Positions 1 to 6,678 of a stretch of 8,874 bases of DNA are shown here, in pieces. Within the stretch, counting starts at the first letter, position 1; each line of letters opens with the position of its first letter. The position numbers were made by a program, and so were the translations under genes. The DNA lies in NCBI GenBank assembly GCA_026387555.1, contig JAPLLM010000122.1, positions 1 through 8,874 on the forward strand, read 5' to 3'. Source of the stretch: Candidatus Omnitrophota bacterium. Its GTDB lineage: Bacteria > Omnitrophota > Gorgyraeia > Gygaellales > Profunditerraquicolaceae. The notes below the pieces were generated by a model, which was not told the origin of the DNA, did not search any database, and saw nothing but the letters and a program-made list of their open reading frames with translations.

Positions 1-1101
1 TCAACCTGCGCTTTCCTTACCTATATATTAAGGGAGGCGGGTTACAAAGTCGGGCTATATACCTCTCCGCATCTTATGGATTTCAGGGAGCGTATAAGAA
101 TTTTAAGCGCAAAGCGCAAAGCGCAAAGCAGGGTATCCGATTTTGAGGGGATGATTTCCCGTAAGGCCCTGGCGGACCTGGTCAATCGGATAAAGCCTTC
201 GATAGAAAAATACAATAGAATCTCCCGATACGGGCCGCTTACATATTTTGAAGTCTGCACAGCCTTAGCCTTTCAATATTTTTCGGACAAATCAGTAGAT
301 TTTGCGGTTTTAGAGACGGGTTTAGGCGGAAGGCTGGATGCGACTAATGTGGTTACTCCGCTGGTCTCGGTGATTACCCCGATAAGTTATGAACACACAC
401 AAAAATTGGGCAAAACCCTGGCTAAAATCGCAGGAGAAAAAGCAGGGATCATCAAGCCGGGAGTGGTGCTGATCTGCGCTCCTCAGAAAAAGGAGGCACT
501 TGATGTTATCCGCAAGCGCTGTAAAGAAAAAAAGAGCCGCCTTTATCTGGTAAGCAAAATCCCTTCCGGGGTCAGCAGGGTTAATTTAAGCCTTATCGGC
601 GAGCATCAAAAGATTAACGCTGCGGTAAGTGTGGCGGCAGTTGAAGTTTTAAAGAATGAGGGGGTCAGGATCAGCTCCCAGGCGATAAACAGAGGACTAA
701 GCAATACCCGCTGGCCGGGAAGATGCGAAATCATATCTAAGGTTCCCTTAGTCGTCCTCGACGGAGCGCAGAACGCCGCATCAGCAAAAGTCTTAAAGAA
801 AGCGGTAAAAGACAATTTTAAATATAAAAAACTGATATTGGTCTTGGGTATATCCAGTGATAAGGATATAAAAGGAATCTGCCGGGAACTAAAGGGTTTA
901 GCAGATAAGGTGATTCTGACTTGCGCAGATACCCCCCGCGCGGCCCCGGTAAATAAATTAGCAGATTATTTCCGCGGGATGGGGGTTTTAAAGACCGATT
1001 CTGTTAAACAGGCTATGGCATTAGCCAAGAAAATCAGCGGTAAATTTGATATGATTCTTGTTACCGGGTCGCTTTTTATCGCAGGAGAAGCCAGATGTTA
1101 A
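1..1101 (+). CDS. folC: Folylpolyglutamate synthase / dihydrofolate synthase, 5' end missing
   Basis: A Mur-ligase-family ATP-dependent enzyme that adds glutamate to folates (and often to dihydropteroate) in the cytoplasm. The frame is open from base 1. Its first residues, STCAFL, are the end of the ATP-binding loop usually written GTNGKGS, so roughly 45-50 N-terminal residues lie outside the window; 366 residues are present. Visible family signatures are the TSPHL...FRERIRI block (partial residues 23-36), ETGLGGRLDATN (near 107-118), the H-T...EKAGIIKPG stretch and GEHQKINAA. The C-terminal domain has PGR...VVLDGAQN, with the conserved Asp at partial residue 254. The usual DGAHNP reads DGAQNA here. 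About 13 extra residues between RERIRI and the next conserved MIS contain a 7-bp tandem repeat. The stop overlaps the mnmE start by 7 bases. In many bacteria accD lies just upstream of folC, but that cannot be seen here. Confidence 0.96.
   Translation, partial: STCAFLTYILREAGYKVGLYTSPHLMDFRERIRILSAKRKAQSRVSDFEGMISRKALADLVNRIKPSIEKYNRISRYGPLTYFEVCTALAFQYFSDKSVDFAVLETGLGGRLDATNVVTPLVSVITPISYEHTQKLGKTLAKIAGEKAGIIKPGVVLICAPQKKEALDVIRKRCKEKKSRLYLVSKIPSGVSRVNLSLIGEHQKINAAVSVAAVEVLKNEGVRISSQAINRGLSNTRWPGRCEIISKVPLVVLDGAQNAASAKVLKKAVKDNFKYKKLILVLGISSDKDIKGICRELKGLADKVILTCADTPRAAPVNKLADYFRGMGVLKTDSVKQAMALAKKISGKFDMILVTGSLFIAGEARC
107..127 (+). repeat. Three tandem copies of the heptamer GCGCAAA inside folC
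   Basis: Three exact copies of GCGCAAA lie head to tail; the 7-base periodicity extends from 105 to 129. Three copies equal 21 bases, or seven codons, so the frame is kept and a basic stretch (SAKRKAQ) is encoded. A change of one or two copies would shift the folC frame. The array lies in a stretch that looks inserted relative to typical FolC proteins. Confidence 0.9.
1083..1087 (+). promoter_or_regulatory. Ribosome binding site of mnmE (AGGAG)
   Basis: AGGAG sits seven bases before the ATG at 1095 and inside the last codons of folC. It supports that start, and therefore the 7-base overlap and translational coupling of the two genes. Confidence 0.7.
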
Positions 1102-2477
1102 AACATGATAATTCCGATACTATCGCCGCAATCTCCACGTGTGTTGGAGAGGGAGGGATCGGTATTGTGCGCTTAAGCGGTAAAGACGCTTTAAAAATCG
1201 CGGATAAAGTTTTTCGTTCCAATAATAATTTAAAGCCAACCGGCTTCAAAACTTTTACCACGCATTACGGCTGGATTTCCGACGGGGATAAGATAATTGA
1301 CGAAGTAATTCTGACTGTCATGCGCGCCCCCCGTTCGTTTACCAAGGAAGATATTGTGGAGATAAATTGTCACGGAGGCATTATTCCCCTGCGCGCAATT
1401 TTGGATCTGGTCGTGAGCAGCGGCTGCCGCCTTGCCGAACCCGGAGAATTTACTAAGCGCGCCTTTTTAAACGGCCGCATAGACCTTGCCCAGGCAGAAG
1501 CGGTTTTGGATATTATCCGGGCGAAAACCGATGCTGCGTTAAAACTCGGAGTAGAACAGCTTAAGGGCGGGCTCTCTAAAGAGCTGAATAAGACAAGAGA
1601 GATGCTTTTGGATGTGCTGACTTTGCTGGAGGCAAATATAGATTTCCCGGAGGAAGGGATAGATAAGGTAGATTTAAGAGAATACATCGTTAAGTTAAAG
1701 GACGTGGAGGATGAATTTAATAAGATAATTTCCGGCTCACAGCGCGGCCGGGTCTATCGGGAAGGTATACGCGCAGTCATCTGCGGAAAGCCCAACGTCG
1801 GGAAATCCTCTTTACTGAATGCGCTCTTAAAATGTGAGCGTTCCATAGTCACTTCGGTTGCCGGGACCACCCGCGACACAATTGAAGAGATAATAGATAT
1901 TAAAGGGATACCAGTAAGGATTGCGGATACTGCGGGTATTCTTGAGCCGCGCGGTATCGTCGAGAAAAAGGCGGTGGAACGCTCCCAAAAACACATCGGG
2001 GGCGCTGACCTGATTGTTGTTATTTTTGACGGAAGCAGGGGTCTGGATAAGGCAGATCTCAAGTTAATTAAAAAGCTGCCCAAAAAACCGGTCATCGCCG
2101 TAATCAACAAAATGGACCTGCGCCAGAAGATTAATATTAAGAAGTTGTGCCAGATCTTTCCCCGCGTGATCGAGATCTCCGCCAAAAAAACAAAAAATAT
2201 CGAGGTTCTGGAGGAGGGTATTGCGGATTTGGTCTATAAAGGAAAGGTCTCTTCCGGCGAGCCGGCCATGGTCTCAAACCTTAGGCATATAAGTGCCATA
2301 AGAAAGGCGCAGATTCTTATTGCAGAAGCGCGCAATTCATTAGATAATACAACATCCCTGGAGTTCGTTGCCCAGGATATTAAAGATGCATTAACGCTAA
2401 TCGATGATATTCTGGGTAAAAGGTTCTCCGAGGATTTATTGGATAAAATATTCAGCGAATTTTGTATAGGAAAATAA
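1095..2477 (+). CDS. mnmE: tRNA modification GTPase MnmE (TrmE)
   Basis: A 460-residue GTPase that works with MnmG to place a (carboxymethyl)aminomethyl group on U34 of certain tRNAs, taking a one-carbon unit from a tetrahydrofolate. The N-terminal folate-binding domain begins with DTIAAIST...GEGGIGIVRLSG and includes EFTKRAFLNGRIDLAQAEAV (near residues 118-137). The central helical domain is split by a complete G domain. This has a P-loop G231-KPNVGKSS-239, switch I TTRDT 258-262, DTAG 278-281 and NKMD 338-341. The protein ends in the diagnostic C457-I-G-K460; the Cys is the conserved catalytic-site residue. Length is normal for the family and no key residue is missing. It starts inside the end of folC and is followed after one base by folE. 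The folate genes on both sides fit its cofactor need. Confidence 0.98.
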   Translation: MLKHDNSDTIAAISTCVGEGGIGIVRLSGKDALKIADKVFRSNNNLKPTGFKTFTTHYGWISDGDKIIDEVILTVMRAPRSFTKEDIVEINCHGGIIPLRAILDLVVSSGCRLAEPGEFTKRAFLNGRIDLAQAEAVLDIIRAKTDAALKLGVEQLKGGLSKELNKTREMLLDVLTLLEANIDFPEEGIDKVDLREYIVKLKDVEDEFNKIISGSQRGRVYREGIRAVICGKPNVGKSSLLNALLKCERSIVTSVAGTTRDTIEEIIDIKGIPVRIADTAGILEPRGIVEKKAVERSQKHIGGADLIVVIFDGSRGLDKADLKLIKKLPKKPVIAVINKMDLRQKINIKKLCQIFPRVIEISAKKTKNIEVLEEGIADLVYKGKVSSGEPAMVSNLRHISAIRKAQILIAEARNSLDNTTSLEFVAQDIKDALTLIDDILGKRFSEDLLDKIFSEFCIGK

Positions 2478-2478
2478 A

Positions 2479-3039
2479 ATGGATAAGAAAAAGATCGAAA
2501 GGGCGATACACGATATACTGGTGGCCATAGGAGAGGATCCTAAAAAGAAGGACCTTCTGGATACTCCTTCGCGCGTCGCCGAAATGTACGAAGAGATATT
2601 CTCCGGGATAAAACAGGACCCGGAGAAAGAGCTGGAAGTAATCTTAGACCAGAAACATCATGAGATAATCCTGCTTAAAGGGATCCCGCTCTACAGCGTA
2701 TGCGAACACCATCTTTTGCCTTTTGCCGGCAGGGCGCATATCGCCTACATACCTAAAAAAGGCCGCGTGACGGGTTTAAGCAAGCTCGCCCGCGTCGTCG
2801 ATATATTATCCCGCAGGCCGCAGGTGCAGGAGCGGCTCACTACCCAGATCGCCGAGATCATTATGCGTAAACTTAGGCCCTTGGGGGTTATGGTAGTGAT
2901 CGAGGCGGAGCATATGTGCATGTCCATGCGCGGGGTGAAAAAACCCGGAGTCCTGACTGTCACCTCCGCGGTAAGAGGCATATTTAAGGAAAACCAGAAG
3001 ACCCGTTCGGAAGCACTCTCATTAATGAAAAAGGAGTAA
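2479..3039 (+). CDS. folE: GTP cyclohydrolase I
   Basis: A 186-residue cytoplasmic enzyme that converts GTP to 7,8-dihydroneopterin triphosphate, the entry step to tetrahydrofolate and also to queuosine-type deazapurines. The order of conserved blocks matches the type IA family: AIGEDP...DTPSRVAEMYEEIFSG at the N-terminus, then C75-E-H-H78, GLSKLARVVDILSRRPQVQERLT, and EAEHMC with C147 followed by MRGVKKPG. C75, H78 and C147 are the expected zinc ligands; the spacing C75-C147 is one residue longer than I recall for E. coli, owing to a loop at KKGRVTG. The ATG is one base after the mnmE stop, and the weak AGGA before it lies in the mnmE 3' end, suggesting coupled translation. With folC two genes upstream, it forms a small folate cluster. 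Confidence 0.98.
   Translation: MDKKKIERAIHDILVAIGEDPKKKDLLDTPSRVAEMYEEIFSGIKQDPEKELEVILDQKHHEIILLKGIPLYSVCEHHLLPFAGRAHIAYIPKKGRVTGLSKLARVVDILSRRPQVQERLTTQIAEIIMRKLRPLGVMVVIEAEHMCMSMRGVKKPGVLTVTSAVRGIFKENQKTRSEALSLMKKE
3031..3036 (+). promoter_or_regulatory. Ribosome binding site of the PKD lipoprotein gene (AAGGAG)
   Basis: AAGGAG lies in the final codons of folE, nine bases before the ATG at 3046. It fixes the lipoprotein start and places the gene in the folC-mnmE-folE transcription unit. Confidence 0.65.
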
Positions 3040-3045
3040 GTATCT

Positions 3046-3978
3046 ATGAAAAAGGCCCTCGCTTTATTATTGTTTTCATTTTTATTATCCGGTTGCGTGA
3101 CCTATAAGTTTCAGCAGGGTAAAGCCCCCTATGATAAAGGATACGTGGTGACGAGGAGCGGTTATCAGATACCCGAATATACTGTCGGAAAGAGTAATGC
3201 CGTTCCGGACCTGGATGTGGCCAAGGAGAGGTTTAAGCGCCGCAGAAAGACCGTGGAATCGTATTATATGGATATGGGTATCATTGAGAGCCGCCTTAAA
3301 GAATATTTATGGAACCCGCCGGTTACTATCGTAAAGGTAATAGGGGGTATATTCCGCATGCCTTTTGTGATGGCCGCGGACCGCAAGTACGAAAGAGACC
3401 CTAAGTACCGCGCCGAAGTCAATAAAAAGGAAGATGAGGATTTTGAAAAAGAAAAGGCCCGCATCAAGAGCCTGCGCGAAGAGCTGAATATTTATGTAGA
3501 GAAAGACCTGCTTATCGAAGAGCAAAAACCCGAAGTCAAAGTTGTCCCTCCGTCGGAAGTCAAAGTTATCCCGCCGGCAGCTCCCGAAGCTGCTCCTGTA
3601 GAAGGAGCAAAACCCGCGCAACCGCCGGTTCAGAGTGAGCCTGTTGCCGGAAAAGTAGAAACGCCACCACCACCCCCGGAGACTAAACCTCCGGTAATAT
3701 TGTCGGCTCCGGTTCCGGTAATCGTCGCCCGGCCGATGAAGGGATTCTCTCCTTTAAAAGTCCAGTTTTACGCAACGCAGTCACATTCCGCTAACGGCAA
3801 AATAGTTTCCTATGAATGGGATTTTGGCGACGGAGATACTTCGAGGCTTGCCAAGCCGATCAATACTTATTTGAGCGCTACCTACGGCTCGCGGATTTTC
3901 ACCGTAACGCTTACGGTAACGGACGCTAAGGCCCAGACCGCAAGCACCACCGCTAACATCGAAGTATTGACGAAATAA
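3046..3978 (+). CDS. Putative lipoprotein with a proline-rich linker and C-terminal PKD domain
   Basis: 310 residues; I do not recognise a named family for the full protein. It begins with a clear lipoprotein signal: two lysines, a leucine-rich core and the lipobox L14-S-G-C17, so C17 is the predicted lipidated residue and the protein should sit on a membrane facing the periplasm. Residues about 50-160 are a charged, probably helical region, with a short hydrophobic patch (IVKVIGGIFRMPFVM). A low-complexity Pro/Glu/Val linker follows (about 165-220), starting with two near-identical copies of EVKVxPP. Residues about 223-308 form a PKD (Ig-like) fold with the hallmark YEWDFGDG (256-263) and FTVTLTVTD. 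PKD domains usually mediate surface protein or polysaccharide contacts. The signal, linker and binding module suggest a cell-envelope adhesion or structural role, which is inference. Its link to the folate genes is unclear. Confidence 0.9.
   Translation: MKKALALLLFSFLLSGCVTYKFQQGKAPYDKGYVVTRSGYQIPEYTVGKSNAVPDLDVAKERFKRRRKTVESYYMDMGIIESRLKEYLWNPPVTIVKVIGGIFRMPFVMAADRKYERDPKYRAEVNKKEDEDFEKEKARIKSLREELNIYVEKDLLIEEQKPEVKVVPPSEVKVIPPAAPEAAPVEGAKPAQPPVQSEPVAGKVETPPPPPETKPPVILSAPVPVIVARPMKGFSPLKVQFYATQSHSANGKIVSYEWDFGDGDTSRLAKPINTYLSATYGSRIFTVTLTVTDAKAQTASTTANIEVLTK
3532..3579 (+). repeat. Two imperfect 24-bp tandem copies in the lipoprotein linker
   Basis: GAAGTCAAAGTT recurs at 3532 and 3556, each copy followed by a similar proline-coding stretch. 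The 24-base period equals eight residues (EVKVVPPS / EVKVIPPA). It is in frame and so can change linker length without breaking the gene. Confidence 0.75.
3901..3917 (+). repeat. Perfect short inverted repeat inside the PKD coding region
   Basis: ACCGTAACGCTTACGGT forms a 7-bp stem with a 3-base loop. It encodes the TVTLTV beta strand, so it may be a by-product of repeated Val/Thr codons. No T-tract follows on either strand, so it is not called a terminator. Confidence 0.5.
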
Positions 3979-3981
3979 GCT

Positions 3982-5508
3982 TTACCAAGTCCGGTCAAGC
4001 GAGCGGTACTGTATGGCTTCCGAGATATACTCCGGACGGATGAGCTCTGATTCCGCCAGGTCAGCGATGGTACGCGAAACTTTCAGTATTTTGTCATAGG
4101 CCCGTGCAGATAAACCTAATTCAGTCATAGCCAGCTTCAAAAGCTCCTTTCCTTCCTCATTAAGCACGCAAGAATTCCTCACTGTTTTAGAAGGCATTTG
4201 GGCGTTGTAAAATATTTTTTCTGATTTGAATCTTACGCGCTGCACAGCCCTTGCCTTTTCCACCCGCACCTTGATAGCATACGATGCCTCCGCGTCTTTT
4301 GTATCAGCCAATTCTTTATATTTTATCGATGGTATTTCAATGTGGATATCTATTCTGTCCAAGAGCGGGCCGGAGATCTTTCCCAGATAATTAGCGATCT
4401 TATTCGGATTGCACCGGCACGCCCTTTTAGGATCGCTAAAATACCCGCAAGGGCAGGGGTTCATCGCCGCCACTAACATGAAAGATGCGGGAAAGATCAA
4501 TGAGCGCGCGGCGCGCGAGATATGAATTGTTCCGTCTTCCAGCGGCTGGCGCAGCGCTTCCAGGCAGTTGCGCCTGAATTCAGGTAGCTCATCTAAAAAC
4601 AAAACCCCTCCGTGCGCTAAACTGATTTCTCCCGGCTGCGGTATCGAACCTCCTCCGACCAGAGCGACATCGGAAATGCTGTGATGCGGGGAACGGAAGG
4701 GCCGGGTGCCTACTACGCTAGTCTTGTAAGCCAAAGACCCGCTTGCCGAGTGTATCTTTGTTATTTCCAGGGCTTCTTCCAGTGTCAAGTCAGGCATGAT
4801 CGTAGGTATTCTTTTAGCTAGCATCGTCTTTCCTCCGCCAGGAGGCCCGATCATAGCGATATTATGCCCTCCGGCGACCGCCACTTCCAGCGCCCGCTTG
4901 GCCTGGTACTGCCCTTTTACTTCCGCAAAATCCAGCGCGTAATTTAAGCTTCGGGTAAATGCGGTTGCGAAGTCGAGTTTGAGTGGTTTTAATAAATCGC
5001 CGCCGTAAATCGCTTCTATCGCCTGTTTAAGTGATTTGACCCCGAATACGTTTATACCCGTTACTACCGCTGCTTCATTAGCATTGGCCGCCGGCGCGAG
5101 AATTTTGTTGATTTTGGCCTTAGCCGCAGCTAACCCTATGGATAATAATCCCCTCGCCGGCCTTACCAGTCCGTCTAAAGAGAGTTCTCCCAGGACAAAA
5201 TAATCCTTAAGGCCGAGACTGTCTATTTGTTCTGAAGCTGCCAAGACCCCCAAGGCAATGGCCAGGTCAAAAGACGCGCCCTCTTTCTTGATATCCGATG
5301 GGGCAAGGCTTATGGTAATGCGCTCTGCCGGCCAGTCAAACCCCGAATTCTTGATCGCAGCCTTAACCCGCTCTTTGCTTTCGCGTATGGCGGTATCCGC
5401 CATGCCGACTATGGTCACCGCCGGGAGCCCCCTTGCGACATCCACTTCAATTTCAACAGGATACGCCTCTATTCCTAATAAACCAAAGGTAAATACTTTT
5501 GCCAGCAT
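3982..5508 (-). CDS. comM: YifB/ComM family Mg-chelatase-like AAA+ ATPase
   Basis: 508 residues, full length for the family. The N-terminal ChlI-like domain (about 1-170) has GLPAVTIVGM, ESKERVKAAI and SDIKKEGASFDLAIALG. The AAA+ domain carries Walker A G221-PPGGGKT-228, Walker B VLFLDE (302-307), a four-cysteine motif NPCPCG...CRC (C352, C354, C364, C366) and LLDRIDIHIE (382-391). The C-terminal domain holds the sensor-2 region LSARAYDKILKVSRTIADL. In Gram-negative bacteria ComM is a hexameric helicase that drives branch migration while transformed DNA is integrated. That role here is inferred from family membership, because no competence gene is visible nearby. The start is supported by a strong ribosome binding site. 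It is a single gene on the opposite strand, ending three bases from the lipoprotein stop. Confidence 0.97.
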   Translation of the reverse strand: MLAKVFTFGLLGIEAYPVEIEVDVARGLPAVTIVGMADTAIRESKERVKAAIKNSGFDWPAERITISLAPSDIKKEGASFDLAIALGVLAASEQIDSLGLKDYFVLGELSLDGLVRPARGLLSIGLAAAKAKINKILAPAANANEAAVVTGINVFGVKSLKQAIEAIYGGDLLKPLKLDFATAFTRSLNYALDFAEVKGQYQAKRALEVAVAGGHNIAMIGPPGGGKTMLAKRIPTIMPDLTLEEALEITKIHSASGSLAYKTSVVGTRPFRSPHHSISDVALVGGGSIPQPGEISLAHGGVLFLDELPEFRRNCLEALRQPLEDGTIHISRAARSLIFPASFMLVAAMNPCPCGYFSDPKRACRCNPNKIANYLGKISGPLLDRIDIHIEIPSIKYKELADTKDAEASYAIKVRVEKARAVQRVRFKSEKIFYNAQMPSKTVRNSCVLNEEGKELLKLAMTELGLSARAYDKILKVSRTIADLAESELIRPEYISEAIQYRSLDRTW

Positions 5509-5517
5509 GTATAAATC

Positions 5518-5525
5518 CCCCTTTC
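5518..5525 (-). promoter_or_regulatory. Ribosome binding site of comM
   Basis: Read on the minus strand, AAAGGGGG lies nine bases before the ATG at 5508. It supports this start and contrasts with the neighbouring divergent gene at 5608, which has no such site. Confidence 0.65.
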
Positions 5526-5571
5526 ATTAACAATAGACGAAAGACCAGGCTAAATCTAACCATAAAAAAAC

Positions 5572-5599
5572 TTGCAATTTAACCGTCAGGCTATATAAT
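5572..5599 (+). promoter_or_regulatory. Sigma70-type promoter of the 5608-8874 gene block
   Basis: A -35 box TTGCAA (5572-5577) and a perfect -10 box TATAAT (5594-5599) are separated by 16 bases. Transcription would be expected to begin around 5605-5608, while the coding sequence starts at 5608. The mRNA would therefore have almost no leader. The promoter lies in the only sizeable gap of the window, between comM and the coiled-coil gene, and probably drives the coiled-coil, PAP2, L,D-transpeptidase, accA and padR genes. Confidence 0.75.
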
Positions 5600-5607
5600 A
5601 TTAAAAT

Positions 5608-6216
5608 ATGAATAAGCCTAAGATAAAGAATATCGTCATCGTCATCCTGGTGAGCATCACCGTCTTCAGCGTTTACAGGTATGTGATCGCCCTTAAGGAA
5701 AAATATGCTCTTTTAAACGAATTGGCCCAGAAAAAAGAGCAGATCGTCATGCTGGAGAGTGAAAAACAGAAACTTACCCAAGAGCTGGAGAAGGAAAAGG
5801 CGCTTGGCGTTAAGCTTGTTCGGGAAAAAGAAGAGCTTAAGGACAATTTAAAAGCCAGCAGGAAGCGGCTCTCCAAGCTTTTCGTGGATTTATCCGCTAT
5901 CCAGAAGACTATGGACCAGGTCACTTCGCAAATTTCGCTTTTGAAAGCGGAAAACGAAGCCCTTACGGAACGAAAAACTAAATTAGAGCAGGAGAATGAG
6001 ACCCTTAAGGTAAAACTATCTTCCGCAGCCGAGCTCAGGAAAGCGATAAGGGAATTAAAAAAGCAGGCGCGTAAAGTCGGCGTGGGTATGATACAGCAAT
6101 CACAGAGCGAGAAGACCCTGGAAGGAAATCAGGGTTTTATAATAAAAGACGGACTTGCCACGAATCCCGCTAAGGTAAAAATCGAAGTAACCCCTGCCTC
6201 TGTCGTAAAGGAATAA
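5608..6216 (+). CDS. Membrane-anchored coiled-coil protein of unknown function
   Basis: 202 residues; not recognised as a named family. A short basic N-terminus (KPKIK) is followed by one hydrophobic helix (about residues 8-23), predicting an inner-membrane anchor with the rest in the periplasm. Residues about 28-155 are rich in Glu, Lys, Leu and Gln with heptad-like spacing, a long coiled coil similar in character to FtsB/FtsL-type or chromosome-segregation coiled coils, but with no specific match that I can name. The C-terminal tail (GNQGFIIKDG...KVKIEVTPA, about 173-197) is not coiled coil and may be a small beta structure. The ATG at 5608 is the only start that keeps the anchor with a Met; no Shine-Dalgarno sequence precedes it and the -10 box ends only eight bases upstream. 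Its stop overlaps the next start (TAATG). The neighbours suggest an envelope role, which is inference. Confidence 0.88.
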   Translation: MNKPKIKNIVIVILVSITVFSVYRYVIALKEKYALLNELAQKKEQIVMLESEKQKLTQELEKEKALGVKLVREKEELKDNLKASRKRLSKLFVDLSAIQKTMDQVTSQISLLKAENEALTERKTKLEQENETLKVKLSSAAELRKAIRELKKQARKVGVGMIQQSQSEKTLEGNQGFIIKDGLATNPAKVKIEVTPASVVKE

Positions 6217-6662
6217 TGAAAGACGTATTCGTAGAGATAGCCCGCAACAAGATATTGATGACCACGATATCAGCATGGTTCATTACCCAGACCATCAAGC
6301 TGATCATCGGTGTCATCCAGCATAAGAAATTCGATTTCCGATGGTTTATCGGTTCGGGCGGGATGCCTTCATCGCACGCAGCCGGCGCCTCGTGCCTGGC
6401 TACTGCCGTCGGAATCGAACAGGGTTTCTCCAGCGCCTATTTTGCCCTCGCCGCCGCTTTTGCCATTGTGGTAATGTTTGACGCCCAAGGAGTACGCCGC
6501 TCCGCCGGTAAACAGGCCCGCATATTAAATAAGGTAATGGAAGACATTTATTGGCAGGGTAAGATCCAGGAGATGCGCCTGCGCGAGCTTGTGGGACACA
6601 CCCCTATCGAAGTAATCGTCGGTTTAATACTGGGAATAATCATCGCCGTAGTAGCTTATTAG
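6216..6662 (+). CDS. Divergent PAP2 family (DUF212) membrane protein
   Basis: 148 residues. Conserved blocks of this family are all present: GGMPSSHAAG (48-57, with the PSSH phosphatase-like motif at 51-54), FDAQGVRRSAGKQARILN (88-105) and LRELVGHTPIEVIVG (122-136, with H128). Hydrophobic segments near residues 14-34, 56-88 and 131-147 predict an integral membrane protein. The family is distantly related to PAP2 lipid phosphatases, and the two histidine motifs could act on a lipid phosphate or pyrophosphate, but no reaction is established to my knowledge. AAAGGA sits just before the ATG, which overlaps the preceding stop by one base, so translation is probably coupled. Adjacent cell-wall and fatty-acid genes fit a membrane-lipid or carrier-lipid role, which is inference. 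Confidence 0.93.
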   Translation: MKDVFVEIARNKILMTTISAWFITQTIKLIIGVIQHKKFDFRWFIGSGGMPSSHAAGASCLATAVGIEQGFSSAYFALAAAFAIVVMFDAQGVRRSAGKQARILNKVMEDIYWQGKIQEMRLRELVGHTPIEVIVGLILGIIIAVVAY

Positions 6663-6665
6663 GAT

Positions 6666-6672
6666 AAGGAGG
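6666..6672 (+). promoter_or_regulatory. Strong ribosome binding site deciding a TTG start (AAGGAGG)
   Basis: A consensus AAGGAGG is spaced six bases from TTG at 6679. No ATG or GTG in this frame lies close enough to use the site, so TTG is the likely initiator of the transpeptidase gene. Confidence 0.8.
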
Positions 6673-6678
6673 TAATAC

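Noticed and set aside
1370..2185. Two long open frames on the minus strand opposite mnmE
   Set aside because: They lie entirely antisense to a fully conserved MnmE protein, their translations show no recognisable domain, and they have no supporting start context.
3307..3621. Minus-strand open frame opposite the lipoprotein gene
   Set aside because: Its composition (Arg/Phe-rich repeats) mirrors the Glu/Lys- and Pro-rich coding strand; it has no family match and no separate promoter.
3989..4037. GTCCGG...CCGGAC inverted pair near the comM 3' end
   Set aside because: Six-base arms with a loop of 37 bases and no T-tract; within chance expectation and inside coding sequence.
4502..4518. GC-rich near-palindrome (GCGCGCGGCGCGCG)
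   Set aside because: It encodes the ordinary SRAAR stretch of comM; alternating GC codons for Ala/Arg explain it.
5258..5530. Plus-strand open frame opposite the comM start
   Set aside because: It is antisense to the conserved N-terminal ChlI domain of comM and crosses its ribosome binding site; no domain is seen.
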